Positions 53,069 to 63,362 of a DNA stretch of 64,000 nt are shown here, one piece after another. The stretch spans positions 1 through 64,000 of the forward strand of contig NZ_APLF01000005.1 of the NCBI RefSeq assembly GCF_000355905.1, written 5' to 3'. The stretch comes from Psychroflexus gondwanensis ACAM 44. GTDB lineage: Bacteria > Bacteroidota > Bacteroidia > Flavobacteriales > Flavobacteriaceae. The position numbers were made by a program, and so were the translations under genes. The notes under the pieces are model-generated. The model searched no databases. It was not told the DNA's origin and saw nothing but the letters and a program-made list of their open reading frames with translations. The stretch's first letter is position 1. The number at the start of each line of letters is the position of its first letter.

Positions 53069-54205
53069 ATGGAACATAGTAAAATAAGATTGGATTCTAT
53101 ACAAGAAGCCATAGATGATGTAAGAGCAGGAAAAATCATTATAGTGGTGGATGATGAAGATAGAGAAAATGAGGGCGATTTTTTGGCAGCGGCAGAGAAG
53201 GTAACTCCAGAGATGATCAATTTTATGGCGAAGTACGGAAGAGGTCTTATTTGCTCACCCTTATCTGAAGGACGTTGTAAAAAATTAAATCTCACCACAA
53301 TGGTCGGTAATAATACCGATCCTATGGAAACAGCATTTACAATTTCTGTAGACCTTAGAGGTCAGGGTGTGACTACAGGTATTTCTGCAGCAGATCGCTC
53401 TAAAACCATAAAAGCCTTATGCAACGATGAGACGCGACCACACGATTTAAACAGGCCAGGACATATCTTTCCACTCATAGCAAAGGAAGGAGGTGTTTTA
53501 CGAAGAACTGGGCATACCGAAGCCTCTATAGATTTTGCTAGACTTGCTGGTTTGAAACCTGCCGGGGTTATTTGTGAAATCATGAATGAAGATGGAAGTA
53601 TGGCTAGACTACCAGAATTAGTGGAAGTCGCGAAAGAACACGATCTAAAATTAGTTTCTATTGAGGATTTAGTAGCTTATAGAATGCAGCACGATTCTCT
53701 TATTGAAAAATCTGAGGATTTTGAACTGAATACAAGATTTGGTCAATTTAGATTAAGAGCTTATCATCAAACGACAAACGATCAGGTTCATTTAGCCTTG
53801 ACTAAAGGAACTTGGAAGATAGATGAGCCCGTTCTAGTGAGAATGAATTCAACTTTAGTCAACAATGATATTTTAGGAACACTTACCAATAATGCTGATC
53901 AAAAGCTAGACAGTATGTTTAAGCAATTGAATGCTGAAGGCAAAGGAGTTATCGTTTTTATAAACCAAGATATACAAGGATTTAATTTAATATCGAGGTT
54001 AAAGGCACTTAAACAAGATCAAAGTGAAGGGGATATTGCTAAAGCCCCTAGAGTTGTTATGGACGAAAAAGACTTTGGTATTGGAGCTCAAATTTTGCAC
54101 GATGTGGGGGTTCATAAAATCAAATTGATGTCCAACACAAAACATAAAAAAAGAGTGGGAATGATAGGTTATGGCCTTGAAATCATCGATTATATAAATT
54201 ACTAA
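53069..54205 (+). CDS. ribB: 3,4-dihydroxy-2-butanone-4-phosphate synthase with degenerate GTP-cyclohydrolase-II domain
   Basis: The 378 residues join two domains. The RibB domain (about 1-205) is complete, with [42 protein letters not shown] (metal and substrate site, split here) and [18 protein letters not shown]. The RibA-like domain (about 215-378) has the length of the family, but the three zinc cysteines normally in GxxxGSxxCDC are absent; the region reads [18 protein letters not shown] cyclohydrolase activity is therefore unlikely, and a separate RibA is expected elsewhere. It begins two bases after lptFG. Confidence 0.9.
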   Translation: MEHSKIRLDSIQEAIDDVRAGKIIIVVDDEDRENEGDFLAAAEKVTPEMINFMAKYGRGLICSPLSEGRCKKLNLTTMVGNNTDPMETAFTISVDLRGQGVTTGISAADRSKTIKALCNDETRPHDLNRPGHIFPLIAKEGGVLRRTGHTEASIDFARLAGLKPAGVICEIMNEDGSMARLPELVEVAKEHDLKLVSIEDLVAYRMQHDSLIEKSEDFELNTRFGQFRLRAYHQTTNDQVHLALTKGTWKIDEPVLVRMNSTLVNNDILGTLTNNADQKLDSMFKQLNAEGKGVIVFINQDIQGFNLISRLKALKQDQSEGDIAKAPRVVMDEKDFGIGAQILHDVGVHKIKLMSNTKHKKRVGMIGYGLEIIDYINY

Positions 54206-54219
54206 CCTTCCACATAAAC

Positions 54220-54254
54220 AAACAATTCCCTTTACCCATTAAAGGGAATTGTTT
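54220..54254. terminator. Bidirectional intrinsic terminator
   Basis: AAACAATTCCCTTT / AAAGGGAATTGTTT is a perfect 14-bp stem with loop ACCCATT. It lies 14 bases past the ribB stop, and its right arm overlaps the stop codon of the convergent gene. Confidence 0.85.
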
Positions 54255-54960
54255 ATTTAAATCTCTTCCAGCGTTCTTGGATATAATCTCCTTTAGAACT
54301 TTTACCGTTGTGGGTCCATATATTTTCTTTGACTACTTTTTCAAAGCTTAATGTATCACCAACCATTTTTTGATTTTTAGAGAAAAAATGGATAAATTCA
54401 TAATGCTTGTTATCCTTTAATTCCCATTGTCCACCACTAGATCCAAAGAATTGTCCAGTCCGGCTATTCAATGCTAATACTTGATAGTAATTATTGGTCA
54501 AAAGCTTCAAGGTCTTTCGAGGACCATCTTCAATAGTTATCCAATTAGAATCTCTAAATGCTTGATGGATTTTCCAACAAGTCACATTTTCATTATCGGC
54601 ATTATCAATCCTTGTCCATTTTTCAATAGTATTTGAATTTTTATCCTTTATGTTCAAAGAATCCCCTTTTATTTCATAATTATAATTAAAAAAACTTCCA
54701 GTAATTGCCGCGGATTCTGAATGGATTTCCAAGTTCTCTATGTAGTCATAATCATTCATAAAATAAGTTCCACCAGAGGCTGATATAAACTCCCCAGAAT
54801 CTTTTAAAATGGTCGAAGATGTAAAATAAGAATCACTATACAGTTTAATGGTTCTTTGTTGACTTTCAGAATTGGTTACTTTTTCCCATGCTCCGTTCAA
54901 ACTTTGAGCGAAGATTGAATTGGAAAATAAAACAAGGAATAGAATTAAAATAGCTTTCAT
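54253..54960 (-). CDS. Secreted protein with two lipocalin-like repeats
   Basis: The ATG at 54960 is chosen because it starts a clean signal peptide (MKAILILFLVLFSNSIFAQ). An in-frame start 12 codons upstream would only prefix it. The mature protein of about 217 residues shows an internal duplication. SLNGAWEKV, SASGGTYFM and KWTRI in the first half correspond to DSNWITIEDG, GSSGGQWEL and ERWKRF in the second. Each half looks like a small lipocalin-type barrel, as in DUF4488-like proteins. It is probably periplasmic, with an unknown ligand. It stands alone. Confidence 0.65.
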   Translation of the reverse strand: MKAILILFLVLFSNSIFAQSLNGAWEKVTNSESQQRTIKLYSDSYFTSSTILKDSGEFISASGGTYFMNDYDYIENLEIHSESAAITGSFFNYNYEIKGDSLNIKDKNSNTIEKWTRIDNADNENVTCWKIHQAFRDSNWITIEDGPRKTLKLLTNNYYQVLALNSRTGQFFGSSGGQWELKDNKHYEFIHFFSKNQKMVGDTLSFEKVVKENIWTHNGKSSKGDYIQERWKRFK

Positions 54961-54984
54961 ATTCTTACAAATTAGGATTAATAC

Positions 54985-55012
54985 AAAAAAGCCCACTGCA
55001 AAGTGGGCTTTG
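54985..55012 (-). terminator. Intrinsic terminator of the beta-oxidation operon
   Basis: On the minus strand AAAGCCCACT / AGTGGGCTTT pair perfectly over 10 bp around a 4-base loop. A T-tract follows, 20 bases past the acyl-CoA dehydrogenase stop. Confidence 0.85.
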
Positions 55013-55031
55013 TCATTAACTGAATTTCTGT

Positions 55032-56840
55032 TTAGACTGCATATTTGTTATCTTCTACAATCTTATCAGCAATAATATTTCTAAGTTCAACGATGTTTGG
55101 GTAGTTTTCATACTTCGTGAAACGCTTTAATCCCATGAGCATCATTTTTTGTTCATCACCTTCGGCAAAGGAAATAATACCTTCTTTAGCTTTTTCATTG
55201 ATTTTATCAACAGCTTTATAAAGTCTCAACTTAGCCATAGCGATTTGAACTTTTTGAGTTTCTTCACCATAACGCTTTGCGTTTTTTTCTACTCTCAATA
55301 TAGCTGATTCTGCCATATATGTTTCAATTAAAATGTCAGCAGAAGCTAATAAGAGCTGTTGATGTTGGTCTAATTCCTCACCATACTTTTGAGCTGCACT
55401 TCCAGCAACCATCAAAAACACCTTTTTCAATCTCTTAAGCATAGCTTTTTCTTCAGCAAGAAACTGAGTGTAGTCTGGAGTATCAAAAGATGGAATACCA
55501 GTTAATTCATCAGCCACAGCTTTTGCTGGTCCTAATAAATCTACATGTCCTTTCATTGCTTTTTTAACTAGCATACCTACAGAAAGCATTCTGTTAATCT
55601 CATTGGTACCTTCATAGATTCTTGAAATTCTCGCATCTCTCCAAGCAGATTCCATAGGGGCATCTGCAGAGAATCCCATACCTCCATAAATTTGAATACC
55701 TTCATCTGTACATTTTTGAATGTCTTCAGAAACTGCAACTTTAAGTATAGAACATTCGATAGCAAATTCTTCTACACCTTTTAGTTCGGCTTCTTGATGT
55801 GAGCTCCCATTTTCCTTTCTTAAGTTAATTCTGTCTTCAATATTTTTTGAAGCTCTGTAGCTTGCGGCTTCATCTGCGTAGATAGACATTGCCATTTCAG
55901 CTAATTTAGAACGAATAGCACCAAATTTTGAAATAGGAGTATCGAACTGTACCCTTTCGTTGGCATATTCTACTGCTGAAGTTAAGACTCTACGTTGAGC
56001 ATCTAAACATGCAGCAGCAAGTTTAATTCTTCCAACATTGAGCGAATTCATAGCGATTTTGAAACCACCGTCACGTTCGCCTAGTAGGTTTTCTGCTGGC
56101 ACTTTAGTCTCGTTAAAAAAGACTTGGCGAGTAGAAGAGGAGTGGATTCCCAACTTTTTCTCTTCATCACCCATGGAAATTCCATTCTCTAAATCTTTTT
56201 CTACAATAAATGCAGTGATATTTTTATCGTCCTCGATTCTAGCAAAAACAATAAATATATTGCAGAAGCCTGCATTAGAGATCCACATCTTCTGACCTGT
56301 AATCTTGTAATGTGAACCATCCTCAGATAAGACAGCTTTAGTTTTTCCTGAATTTGCATCTGAACCTGCTCCTGGTTCAGTTAGACAGTAAGCTCCAAAC
56401 CATTCTCCAGTAGCAAGTTTTGGAATATATTTTTTCTTTTGCTGCTCAGTACCATATAAGGTAATAGGTAAGGTTCCAATTCCTGTATGAGCACCAAAAG
56501 CCGTAGCAATAGAACCTGTAGCACCTGAAATGTAATCACATACCAACATCGTAGATACGAAATCCATTCCTAGCCCACCATATTCTTCAGGAACTGCAAC
56601 GCCAAGAAATCCAAGTTCTCCAGCTTTTCTCATGATTTCTTCCGTCAAGTCGTAATTCTTTTTCTCGAATTCTTCCTTTTTAGGCCATATCTCTCTATCT
56701 ACAAATTCCTTTACAGAATCTCTCATCATCTTTTGCTCATCAGAAAAATCTTCTGGAGTAAAAACGTCTTCAGCCTTAGTTTCTTTTACGATAAACTGAC
56801 CACCACGGATCATGTCATCAATTTTTTCTTTAGTTTCCAT
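55032..56840 (-). CDS. Acyl-CoA dehydrogenase
   Basis: This FAD enzyme makes the first double bond of fatty acyl-CoA. From the chosen start it has 602 residues, typical of the long flavobacterial form with an extra C-terminal domain. Motifs are YCLTEPGAGSDANS and ITGQKMWISNAGF (FAD and acyl contacts). The C-terminal IYGGMGFSADAPMESAWRDARISRIYEGTNEI, shown here only in part, carries the region of the catalytic Glu. The ATG at 56840 is preferred because the 22 upstream codons reach into the thiolase gene and are cysteine- and arginine-rich. It is the last gene of the operon. Confidence 0.92.
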   Translation of the reverse strand: METKEKIDDMIRGGQFIVKETKAEDVFTPEDFSDEQKMMRDSVKEFVDREIWPKKEEFEKKNYDLTEEIMRKAGELGFLGVAVPEEYGGLGMDFVSTMLVCDYISGATGSIATAFGAHTGIGTLPITLYGTEQQKKKYIPKLATGEWFGAYCLTEPGAGSDANSGKTKAVLSEDGSHYKITGQKMWISNAGFCNIFIVFARIEDDKNITAFIVEKDLENGISMGDEEKKLGIHSSSTRQVFFNETKVPAENLLGERDGGFKIAMNSLNVGRIKLAAACLDAQRRVLTSAVEYANERVQFDTPISKFGAIRSKLAEMAMSIYADEAASYRASKNIEDRINLRKENGSSHQEAELKGVEEFAIECSILKVAVSEDIQKCTDEGIQIYGGMGFSADAPMESAWRDARISRIYEGTNEINRMLSVGMLVKKAMKGHVDLLGPAKAVADELTGIPSFDTPDYTQFLAEEKAMLKRLKKVFLMVAGSAAQKYGEELDQHQQLLLASADILIETYMAESAILRVEKNAKRYGEETQKVQIAMAKLRLYKAVDKINEKAKEGIISFAEGDEQKMMLMGLKRFTKYENYPNIVELRNIIADKIVEDNKYAV

Positions 56841-56857
56841 TTCTCTTTTTTTAGATT

Positions 56858-58045
56858 TTAATATACTTCGTAAATTCCAGCAGCACCTTGGCCTGTTCCT
56901 ACACACATGGTTACCATAGAATATTTGTTTTTTAAATTTCTTTTTTTCATTTCATCAAAAATTTGCACAGATAATTTAGCTCCTGTACACCCTAAGGGAT
57001 GCCCCAAAGCAATGGCCCCTCCATTAACATTGAGAATATCTTTATTGATACCCAATTCTCTGATAACAGCTAGAGACTGGGAAGCAAAAGCTTCGTTGAG
57101 CTCTATCAGCTCCATGTCTTCCAATTTTAAACCGGCTTGTTTTAAAGCTTTAGGTATAGCTTTTACAGGACCTATTCCCATGATCCTAGGCTCAACACCA
57201 ACAGTGGCATAACTTACCATCCTAGCGACTGGTTCAAGATTTAATTCTTTAACCATGTCTTCGCTCATGACCATTACAAAAGCTGCACCATCACTCATTT
57301 GAGAAGAATTTCCAGCAGTAACACTTCCACCTTCTTCAAAAACAGGTCTCAATTTGTTTAAAACCTCTTCAGAAGTATCTGCTCTCGGACCCTGATCTTG
57401 ATCTACGGTGTAAGTTTTAGATTGTTTTTTTCCATTAGAATCTACAAAGATGTCTTCAACTTCTATAGGAACGATCTGGTCTTTAAAACGGTTCTCTTGT
57501 TGAGCTTTCACCGCTTTTTGATGAGAATGGTAAGCAAATTCATTTTGATCTTTTGCGTTAATCTTATATTTCTCTGCTACAGCTTCCGCGGTTAATCCCA
57601 TTCCCCAATAATAACTTTCATTTCCAGCTTTAGCCGTTTCATAATTGGGTACAGGTTTATAACCTCCCATAGGGATATAACTCATGCTTTCTGCACCACC
57701 TGCTATAATACAGTCTGCCATTCCACTTTGTATCTTGGCCGATGCCATGGCAATAGTTTCAATTCCAGAGGCACAATATCGATTTACAGTCACTCCAGGT
57801 ATTTCCTCAGTTTTTAAGCCCATAAGAGAAACCAACCTCCCCATGTTTAAGCCTTGTTCTGCTTCTGGCATAGCATTACCAACCATGACATCATCTATTC
57901 TAGATTTATCAAATTCAGGTAATTGCTTCATCATGTATTCTATGGTTTCTGCGGCCAAATCATCTGGTCTCTTAAAACGAAACACCCCTTTAGGAGCTTT
58001 TCCTACTGCAGTTCTATATCCTTTTACTATATATGCTGTTTTCAT
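56858..58045 (-). CDS. Acetyl-CoA C-acyltransferase (3-ketoacyl-CoA thiolase)
   Basis: This thiolase performs the last step of beta-oxidation. The 395 residues have the acyl-enzyme cysteine in TVNRYCASGIETIAMA near residue 90. The histidine is in NVNGGAIALGHPLGCTGAKL, and the second cysteine in VTMCVGTGQGAAGIYE. The family includes FadA- and FadI-type enzymes; I do not choose between them. It lies 114 bases after the fadN-like gene and 17 before the dehydrogenase. Confidence 0.94.
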   Translation of the reverse strand: MKTAYIVKGYRTAVGKAPKGVFRFKRPDDLAAETIEYMMKQLPEFDKSRIDDVMVGNAMPEAEQGLNMGRLVSLMGLKTEEIPGVTVNRYCASGIETIAMASAKIQSGMADCIIAGGAESMSYIPMGGYKPVPNYETAKAGNESYYWGMGLTAEAVAEKYKINAKDQNEFAYHSHQKAVKAQQENRFKDQIVPIEVEDIFVDSNGKKQSKTYTVDQDQGPRADTSEEVLNKLRPVFEEGGSVTAGNSSQMSDGAAFVMVMSEDMVKELNLEPVARMVSYATVGVEPRIMGIGPVKAIPKALKQAGLKLEDMELIELNEAFASQSLAVIRELGINKDILNVNGGAIALGHPLGCTGAKLSVQIFDEMKKRNLKNKYSMVTMCVGTGQGAAGIYEVY

Positions 58046-58059
58046 TTTCCTATCCCTAA

Positions 58060-58146
58060 CCCTTTCCGGAGGAAAGGGGATTTTAATGGGTATTTTTTTA
58101 GTTAATATTTTAAATTTAATCTTTCCAAGTCTTCCCTTTGGGAAGA
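58060..58146 (-). repeat. Pair of REP-like palindromes inside the beta-oxidation operon
   Basis: CCCTTTCC-GGA-GGAAAGGG (58060-58078) and TCTTCCC-TTT-GGGAAGA (58130-58146) are two short perfect dyads. Their flanks also look alike (CCCTAAC, TAGATGGG). They fill the only long gap in the operon. Such palindromes recall the dispersed repeats seen in many Bacteroidota genomes. Confidence 0.5.
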
Positions 58147-58159
58147 TTTAGATGGGCCT

Positions 58160-60565
58160 TTAGTTTCTCAAAGGTTTCCCTTTTTTAATCATATGTTGTA
58201 AACGCTCTAAGGTTTTTCTCTCGCCGCAAAGCGATAAAAAGGCTTCGCGTTCTAGATCCAAAAGATACTGCTCAGAAACATAGTTAGCTTCAGAAAGATC
58301 TCCTCCAGACATGACGTAAGCCAACTTATTTGCAATTTTTTGATCATGTTCACTGATATATTTACCAGCTTTCATTTGATCCGTTCCAACCAAGAAGGTC
58401 CCTAGTGCTTGTCTACCAAGAACTTTAATATCATTGGTTTGGACGGGTTGGCTGTATCCATTTTGAGCCATGAGTCTTGCCTGTTCTTTAGCGACAGCCA
58501 ATTGGCGGTCTCTACTTACGACAACTATATCTTTCCCTCTTTCAAGAATATTTAGATCATAGGCTTCATGCGCAGATTTGGCAACTTTAGCCATTCCTAT
58601 GGTCAAGAAATTTTCACGAAGTCTATTCAGTTCTACATCATCTTTCTGAAAAGTTAAAGCAGCTCTACGAGTCATTTCTTTGGAACCTCCACCGCCAGGA
58701 ATAACCCCTACGCCAAATTCAACTAATCCTATATAAGTTTCAGCGTGAGCTACAACTTTATCGGCGTGCATGGATAATTCACATCCGCCTCCAAGTGCCA
58801 TTTGATGGGGAGCTGCTACTGTTGGTATAAAGGAGTAGCGCATTCTCATCATTGTGTCTTGAAAATATTTAATGGCTGCATTTAATTCTTCATACTCTTG
58901 TTCTACAGCAAACATGAAGATCATTCCTATGTTTGCCCCAACTGAGAAATTATCACCGGTGTTTGAAATAACAACTCCGTCATATTCTTTCTCTGCAATA
59001 TCCATAGCGGCGTTTATACCATTAAGCACATCGCCACCTATAGAATTCATCTTACTTCGGAATTCAATGTTTAGAATTCCATCGCCTAGATCTTCAGCAA
59101 CTAAATCTTTATTACTGAAAACCTCATGGCTTTCTCTAATATTATCAAGGATGATAAAAGCATCTTGACCAGGTATTTTCTGATGAGATTTTTGATCTAT
59201 ATCATAAAAATAAGTTTTACCTGATTTAATATTATAAAATGAGTTTTGATTCGATTCTGAAAGCTTATGTATCCAATCAGCAACCTCAAAGCCTTCATCT
59301 TTCATCAATTGTATTCCTTTGTCTAAGCCAATAGCATCCCAGATTTGAAAAGGACCATGCTGCCAGCCAAATCCAGCTTTCATAGCATCGTCTATCTTAT
59401 ATAAGGTATCAGTGATTTCTGGAATTCTATTTTGAACGTAAGCGAATAAAGCTGCGAAATTTTTTCTGTAAAACTCACCTGCTTTGTCCTTACCCTCAAT
59501 TAAGACAGGAAACCTGTCTGCAACAGCATCAATCGATTTCGTTTTTTCTAAAGTGTCAAATTTTGCAGATTTTCTGTCTCTATATTCCAAGGTTTCCAAG
59601 TCCAAAGATTTAATATCGCTGGAACCATCATCATTTCTTATTTTTTTGTAGAAACCCTGACCTGTTTTGCTCCCCAACCACTTATGTTCCATCATTTTTT
59701 CGATGAAACTTGGTAGTTTAAATAAGTCATGTCGCTCATCTTTAGGAACGTTATCATACAATCCATTAGCAACATGAACCAAGGTGTCTAAGCCAACAAC
59801 ATCTACAGTTCTAAACGTTGCAGATTTTGGTCTTCCAATAACTGGTCCAGTGAGTTTATCGACCTCTTCAATTGTCATATCCATATCTTTTACCATATGA
59901 AAAAGACTCATAATACTGAAAATACCAACTCGATTACCAATAAATGCAGGAGTGTCTTTGGCAACGACTGTTGTTTTACCAAGAAACTTTTCACCATATT
60001 CATTCAAAAATTCTAGAACTTCTTTTGAAGTATCTGGTCCTGGAATGATCTCGAGTAATTTGAGGTACCTTGGTGGATTAAAAAAGTGAGTACCACAGAA
60101 GTGTTTCTTAAAATCGTCACTTCTACCTTCAGTCATAAACTTTATAGGAATTCCAGACGTGTTCGAAGAAATCAAAGTCCCAGGTGTTCTATGTTTTTCA
60201 AGGTTTTCAAAAACTTGTTGTTTAATGTCTAGTCTTTCAACAACAACCTCAATAATCCAATCAGCATCTTTAATTTTTGAAATATCGTCTTCTAGGTTAC
60301 CAGTTTCAATTCTCTTTGCAAAATCTTTATGGTAAATAGGAGAGGGGTTTGACTTGAGTGAAGTTTGCAAAGCATCATTCACAATTCTATTTCTAACACT
60401 CGGATCTTTTAAAGTTTTTCCTTGTTTTTCTTCCTTCTCAGTGAGTTCACGAGGAACAATGTCCAACAGGAGGACTTCTACTCCAATGTTCGCGAAATGG
60501 CAAGCTATACCGCTACCCATAATGCCGGAACCAATCACTGCGACTTTTTTGATTCTTCTTTTCAT
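58160..60565 (-). CDS. 3-hydroxyacyl-CoA dehydrogenase / enoyl-CoA hydratase (FadN-like)
   Basis: This multifunctional beta-oxidation enzyme, 801 residues, has its dehydrogenase first. The NAD site is KKVAVIGSGIMGSGIACHFAN (about 6-25), shown here in part. FNPPRYLKLLEIIPG and the catalytic His in GTHFFNPPRY follow. The C-terminal hydratase domain (about 495-680) carries NIEFRSKMNSIGGDVLNG, FSVGANIGMIF and ALGGGCELSMHADKVVAHAETYIG, with the Glu residues of crotonases. The order dehydrogenase-hydratase is that of Bacillus FadN, not E. coli FadB. It is followed by the thiolase and dehydrogenase genes and preceded by marR (14-base gap). Confidence 0.93.
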   Translation of the reverse strand: MKRRIKKVAVIGSGIMGSGIACHFANIGVEVLLLDIVPRELTEKEEKQGKTLKDPSVRNRIVNDALQTSLKSNPSPIYHKDFAKRIETGNLEDDISKIKDADWIIEVVVERLDIKQQVFENLEKHRTPGTLISSNTSGIPIKFMTEGRSDDFKKHFCGTHFFNPPRYLKLLEIIPGPDTSKEVLEFLNEYGEKFLGKTTVVAKDTPAFIGNRVGIFSIMSLFHMVKDMDMTIEEVDKLTGPVIGRPKSATFRTVDVVGLDTLVHVANGLYDNVPKDERHDLFKLPSFIEKMMEHKWLGSKTGQGFYKKIRNDDGSSDIKSLDLETLEYRDRKSAKFDTLEKTKSIDAVADRFPVLIEGKDKAGEFYRKNFAALFAYVQNRIPEITDTLYKIDDAMKAGFGWQHGPFQIWDAIGLDKGIQLMKDEGFEVADWIHKLSESNQNSFYNIKSGKTYFYDIDQKSHQKIPGQDAFIILDNIRESHEVFSNKDLVAEDLGDGILNIEFRSKMNSIGGDVLNGINAAMDIAEKEYDGVVISNTGDNFSVGANIGMIFMFAVEQEYEELNAAIKYFQDTMMRMRYSFIPTVAAPHQMALGGGCELSMHADKVVAHAETYIGLVEFGVGVIPGGGGSKEMTRRAALTFQKDDVELNRLRENFLTIGMAKVAKSAHEAYDLNILERGKDIVVVSRDRQLAVAKEQARLMAQNGYSQPVQTNDIKVLGRQALGTFLVGTDQMKAGKYISEHDQKIANKLAYVMSGGDLSEANYVSEQYLLDLEREAFLSLCGERKTLERLQHMIKKGKPLRN

Positions 60566-60579
60566 ATCCGTTTTTAAAT

Positions 60580-61029
60580 TTATGCTTGTTTATTATTGAT
60601 GAAAATCATTTTTTCTGAAATGAGTTCATTGATTTTATCAGTCACTTTTATAAATGTGTTTAAATCTTCTTCAGAAATATTATCCTTTATGGCTTCATTA
60701 AATGAGAGTACTACATATTTGGAAAATTCCCTCATCTCTACCCCAAATTCTGTAAGATATATAAGGACGCTTCTGCCATCGTTTGGATTTTTTTCCCTAG
60801 TAATCAATCCTTTTGTTTCCATAGTCTTTAAAGTTCTAGACAAACTAGTAGATTCAACACCCATTTTAGGCCCTAAAGCTGTCGATGGAGTGCCGTTATC
60901 AGGGTCTATACTTAATAAAGCAAAGCCTGTAGCCATGCTGCTTCCTTTTTTATTTGCTTCTTCATTATACATTTTAGTTACAGCAATCCAAGTTGACCTT
61001 AATATATAATCAATCGTTTTTTCTTTCAT
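60580..61029 (-). CDS. MarR family transcriptional regulator
   Basis: This winged-helix regulator, 149 residues, has a typical DNA-binding core, with LGPKMGVESTSLSRTLKTMETKGLITREKNPNDGRSVLIYL in pieces about residues 50-95. The wing is PNDGRSVL and the dimer helices lie at both ends. It is first in the beta-oxidation operon and probably represses it in the absence of an acyl-CoA ligand. A 28-bp palindrome sits next to its promoter and is the likely operator. Confidence 0.9.
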   Translation of the reverse strand: MKEKTIDYILRSTWIAVTKMYNEEANKKGSSMATGFALLSIDPDNGTPSTALGPKMGVESTSLSRTLKTMETKGLITREKNPNDGRSVLIYLTEFGVEMREFSKYVVLSFNEAIKDNISEEDLNTFIKVTDKINELISEKMIFINNKQA

Positions 61030-61045
61030 AATCTATTGTAGATAT

Positions 61046-61084
61046 CAAATATATATAAATTTATTATGCATGCATAGTAAATTT
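61046..61084 (-). promoter_or_regulatory. Promoter and 28-bp operator palindrome of the marR-beta-oxidation operon
   Basis: On the minus strand TATATTTG (61053-61046) is a consensus -7 element 16-24 bases from the marR start. Directly upstream is a palindrome, 61057-61084. Its core, TATGCATGCATA, is perfect, and its arms AAATTTAT / GTAAATTT differ at one pair. It covers the -33 region, so binding there would block transcription. Confidence 0.65.
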
Positions 61085-61198
61085 ATTATTTTCTGTGAAC
61101 TTTTTTACTAAATCATAATTTTTCTTTTGTCATAACCCTAAGGGAAAGAGCCCCTTACTCTTTTTATAATTTTTTCTTTAAAGAAACTGCTTCATTTA

Positions 61199-61231
61199 TT
61201 TGGTTAGAAGGGAAAAAAGGTTGTAGTTTTG
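61199..61231 (+). promoter_or_regulatory. rRNA operon promoter P1
   Basis: TTTG (61199-61202) and TAGTTTTG (61224-61231) are separated by 21 bases, matching the Bacteroidota -33 / -7 pattern. The next bases are CACCCCGCT. They recur, slightly changed, after P2. Confidence 0.65.
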
Positions 61232-61394
61232 CACCCCGCTAATTGAGGTATTGAGAGGGTCACACAGGGAGAGAGGAAGAGTTATTAAATTGAGGTGTAG
61301 TACTTGTGAGATTGGGATATAAGTTTTAGTTGTTTCCCTTTATTTTGGTTATGGACGTTCATTAAAATAAGATTTAATTTTTTTCGTAAAACCA

Positions 61395-61425
61395 CTTGTT
61401 AGATTAAAAATAAGTATTAGTTTTG
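61395..61425 (+). promoter_or_regulatory. rRNA operon promoter P2
   Basis: CTTG (61395-61398) and TAGTTTTG (61418-61425) are separated by 19 bases. TAGTTTTGCATCCGCT matches the P1 element plus its downstream bases. The leader from here to 16S is about 210 bases. Confidence 0.6.
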
Positions 61426-61505
61426 CATCCGCTTAGAGAAGCACACGAGTTTAAGGCCTTTGATACGGTTTAAACGACAAGAATTAAAAGTTCATTGACA
61501 TATTG

Positions 61506-61549
61506 AATTGACAGCACAAATAAGAGATTATTTGTAGAATTAGAAACAT
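61506..61549 (+). other. 16S leader arm of a long-range processing stem
   Basis: AATTGACA (61506-61513) and TAGAAACAT (61541-61549) are complementary to TGTCAATT (63253-63260) and ATGTTTCTA (63242-63250) beyond 16S, in nested order. Between the two leader segments is a perfect hairpin, ACAAATAA-GAGA-TTATTTGT (61516-61535). This would fold the precursor so that RNase III-type cleavage can release 16S. A copy of GTTCATTGACATATTGAA precedes it at 61491. Confidence 0.5.
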
Positions 61550-61636
61550 TAAGATTATACTTTAAGATTAGAGTTGATTCCTGAGAATAAGATGTAAGAG
61601 TCGAATTTGAGAAAAGCGTTAAGATATATAAGATTT

Positions 61637-63160
<1,524 letters not shown>

Positions 63161-63265
63161 TTTAGAGTATTGCATCTGATAAGATGTAATAGACGTTTTT
63201 TTAAAGGGAATCAAAAGACTTTAGTAGTAAAGTAGATTTTGATGTTTCTAGTTGTCAATTTAATA

Positions 63266-63342
63266 GGGGGATTAGCTCAGCTGGCTAGAGCGCCTGCCTT
63301 GCACGCAGGAGGTCATCGGTTCGACTCCGATATTCTCCACCA
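63266..63342 (+). tRNA. tRNA-Ala (TGC)
   Basis: The 77 bases fold as a cloverleaf. Acceptor GGGGGAT pairs with ATTCTCC, and a D arm with TTAGCTCAGC follows. The anticodon stem is CCTGC/GCAGG with loop CTTGCAC (anticodon TGC, 63300-63302), then the T arm TCGG-TTCGACT-CCGA, and an encoded CCA end. It is the only intact tRNA in this spacer; the usual tRNA-Ile is absent. Confidence 0.95.
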
Positions 63343-63362
63343 CAGTGGAAAGAAAATGATTT

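Noticed and set aside
56841-56906. Upstream extension of the acyl-CoA dehydrogenase
   Set aside because: It runs into the thiolase coding region and encodes a Cys/Arg-rich stretch unlike the family.
57684-58151. 155-codon plus-strand frame across the thiolase start
   Set aside because: It is antisense to the thiolase gene and continues over the REP-like palindromes; no recognisable domain or start signal.
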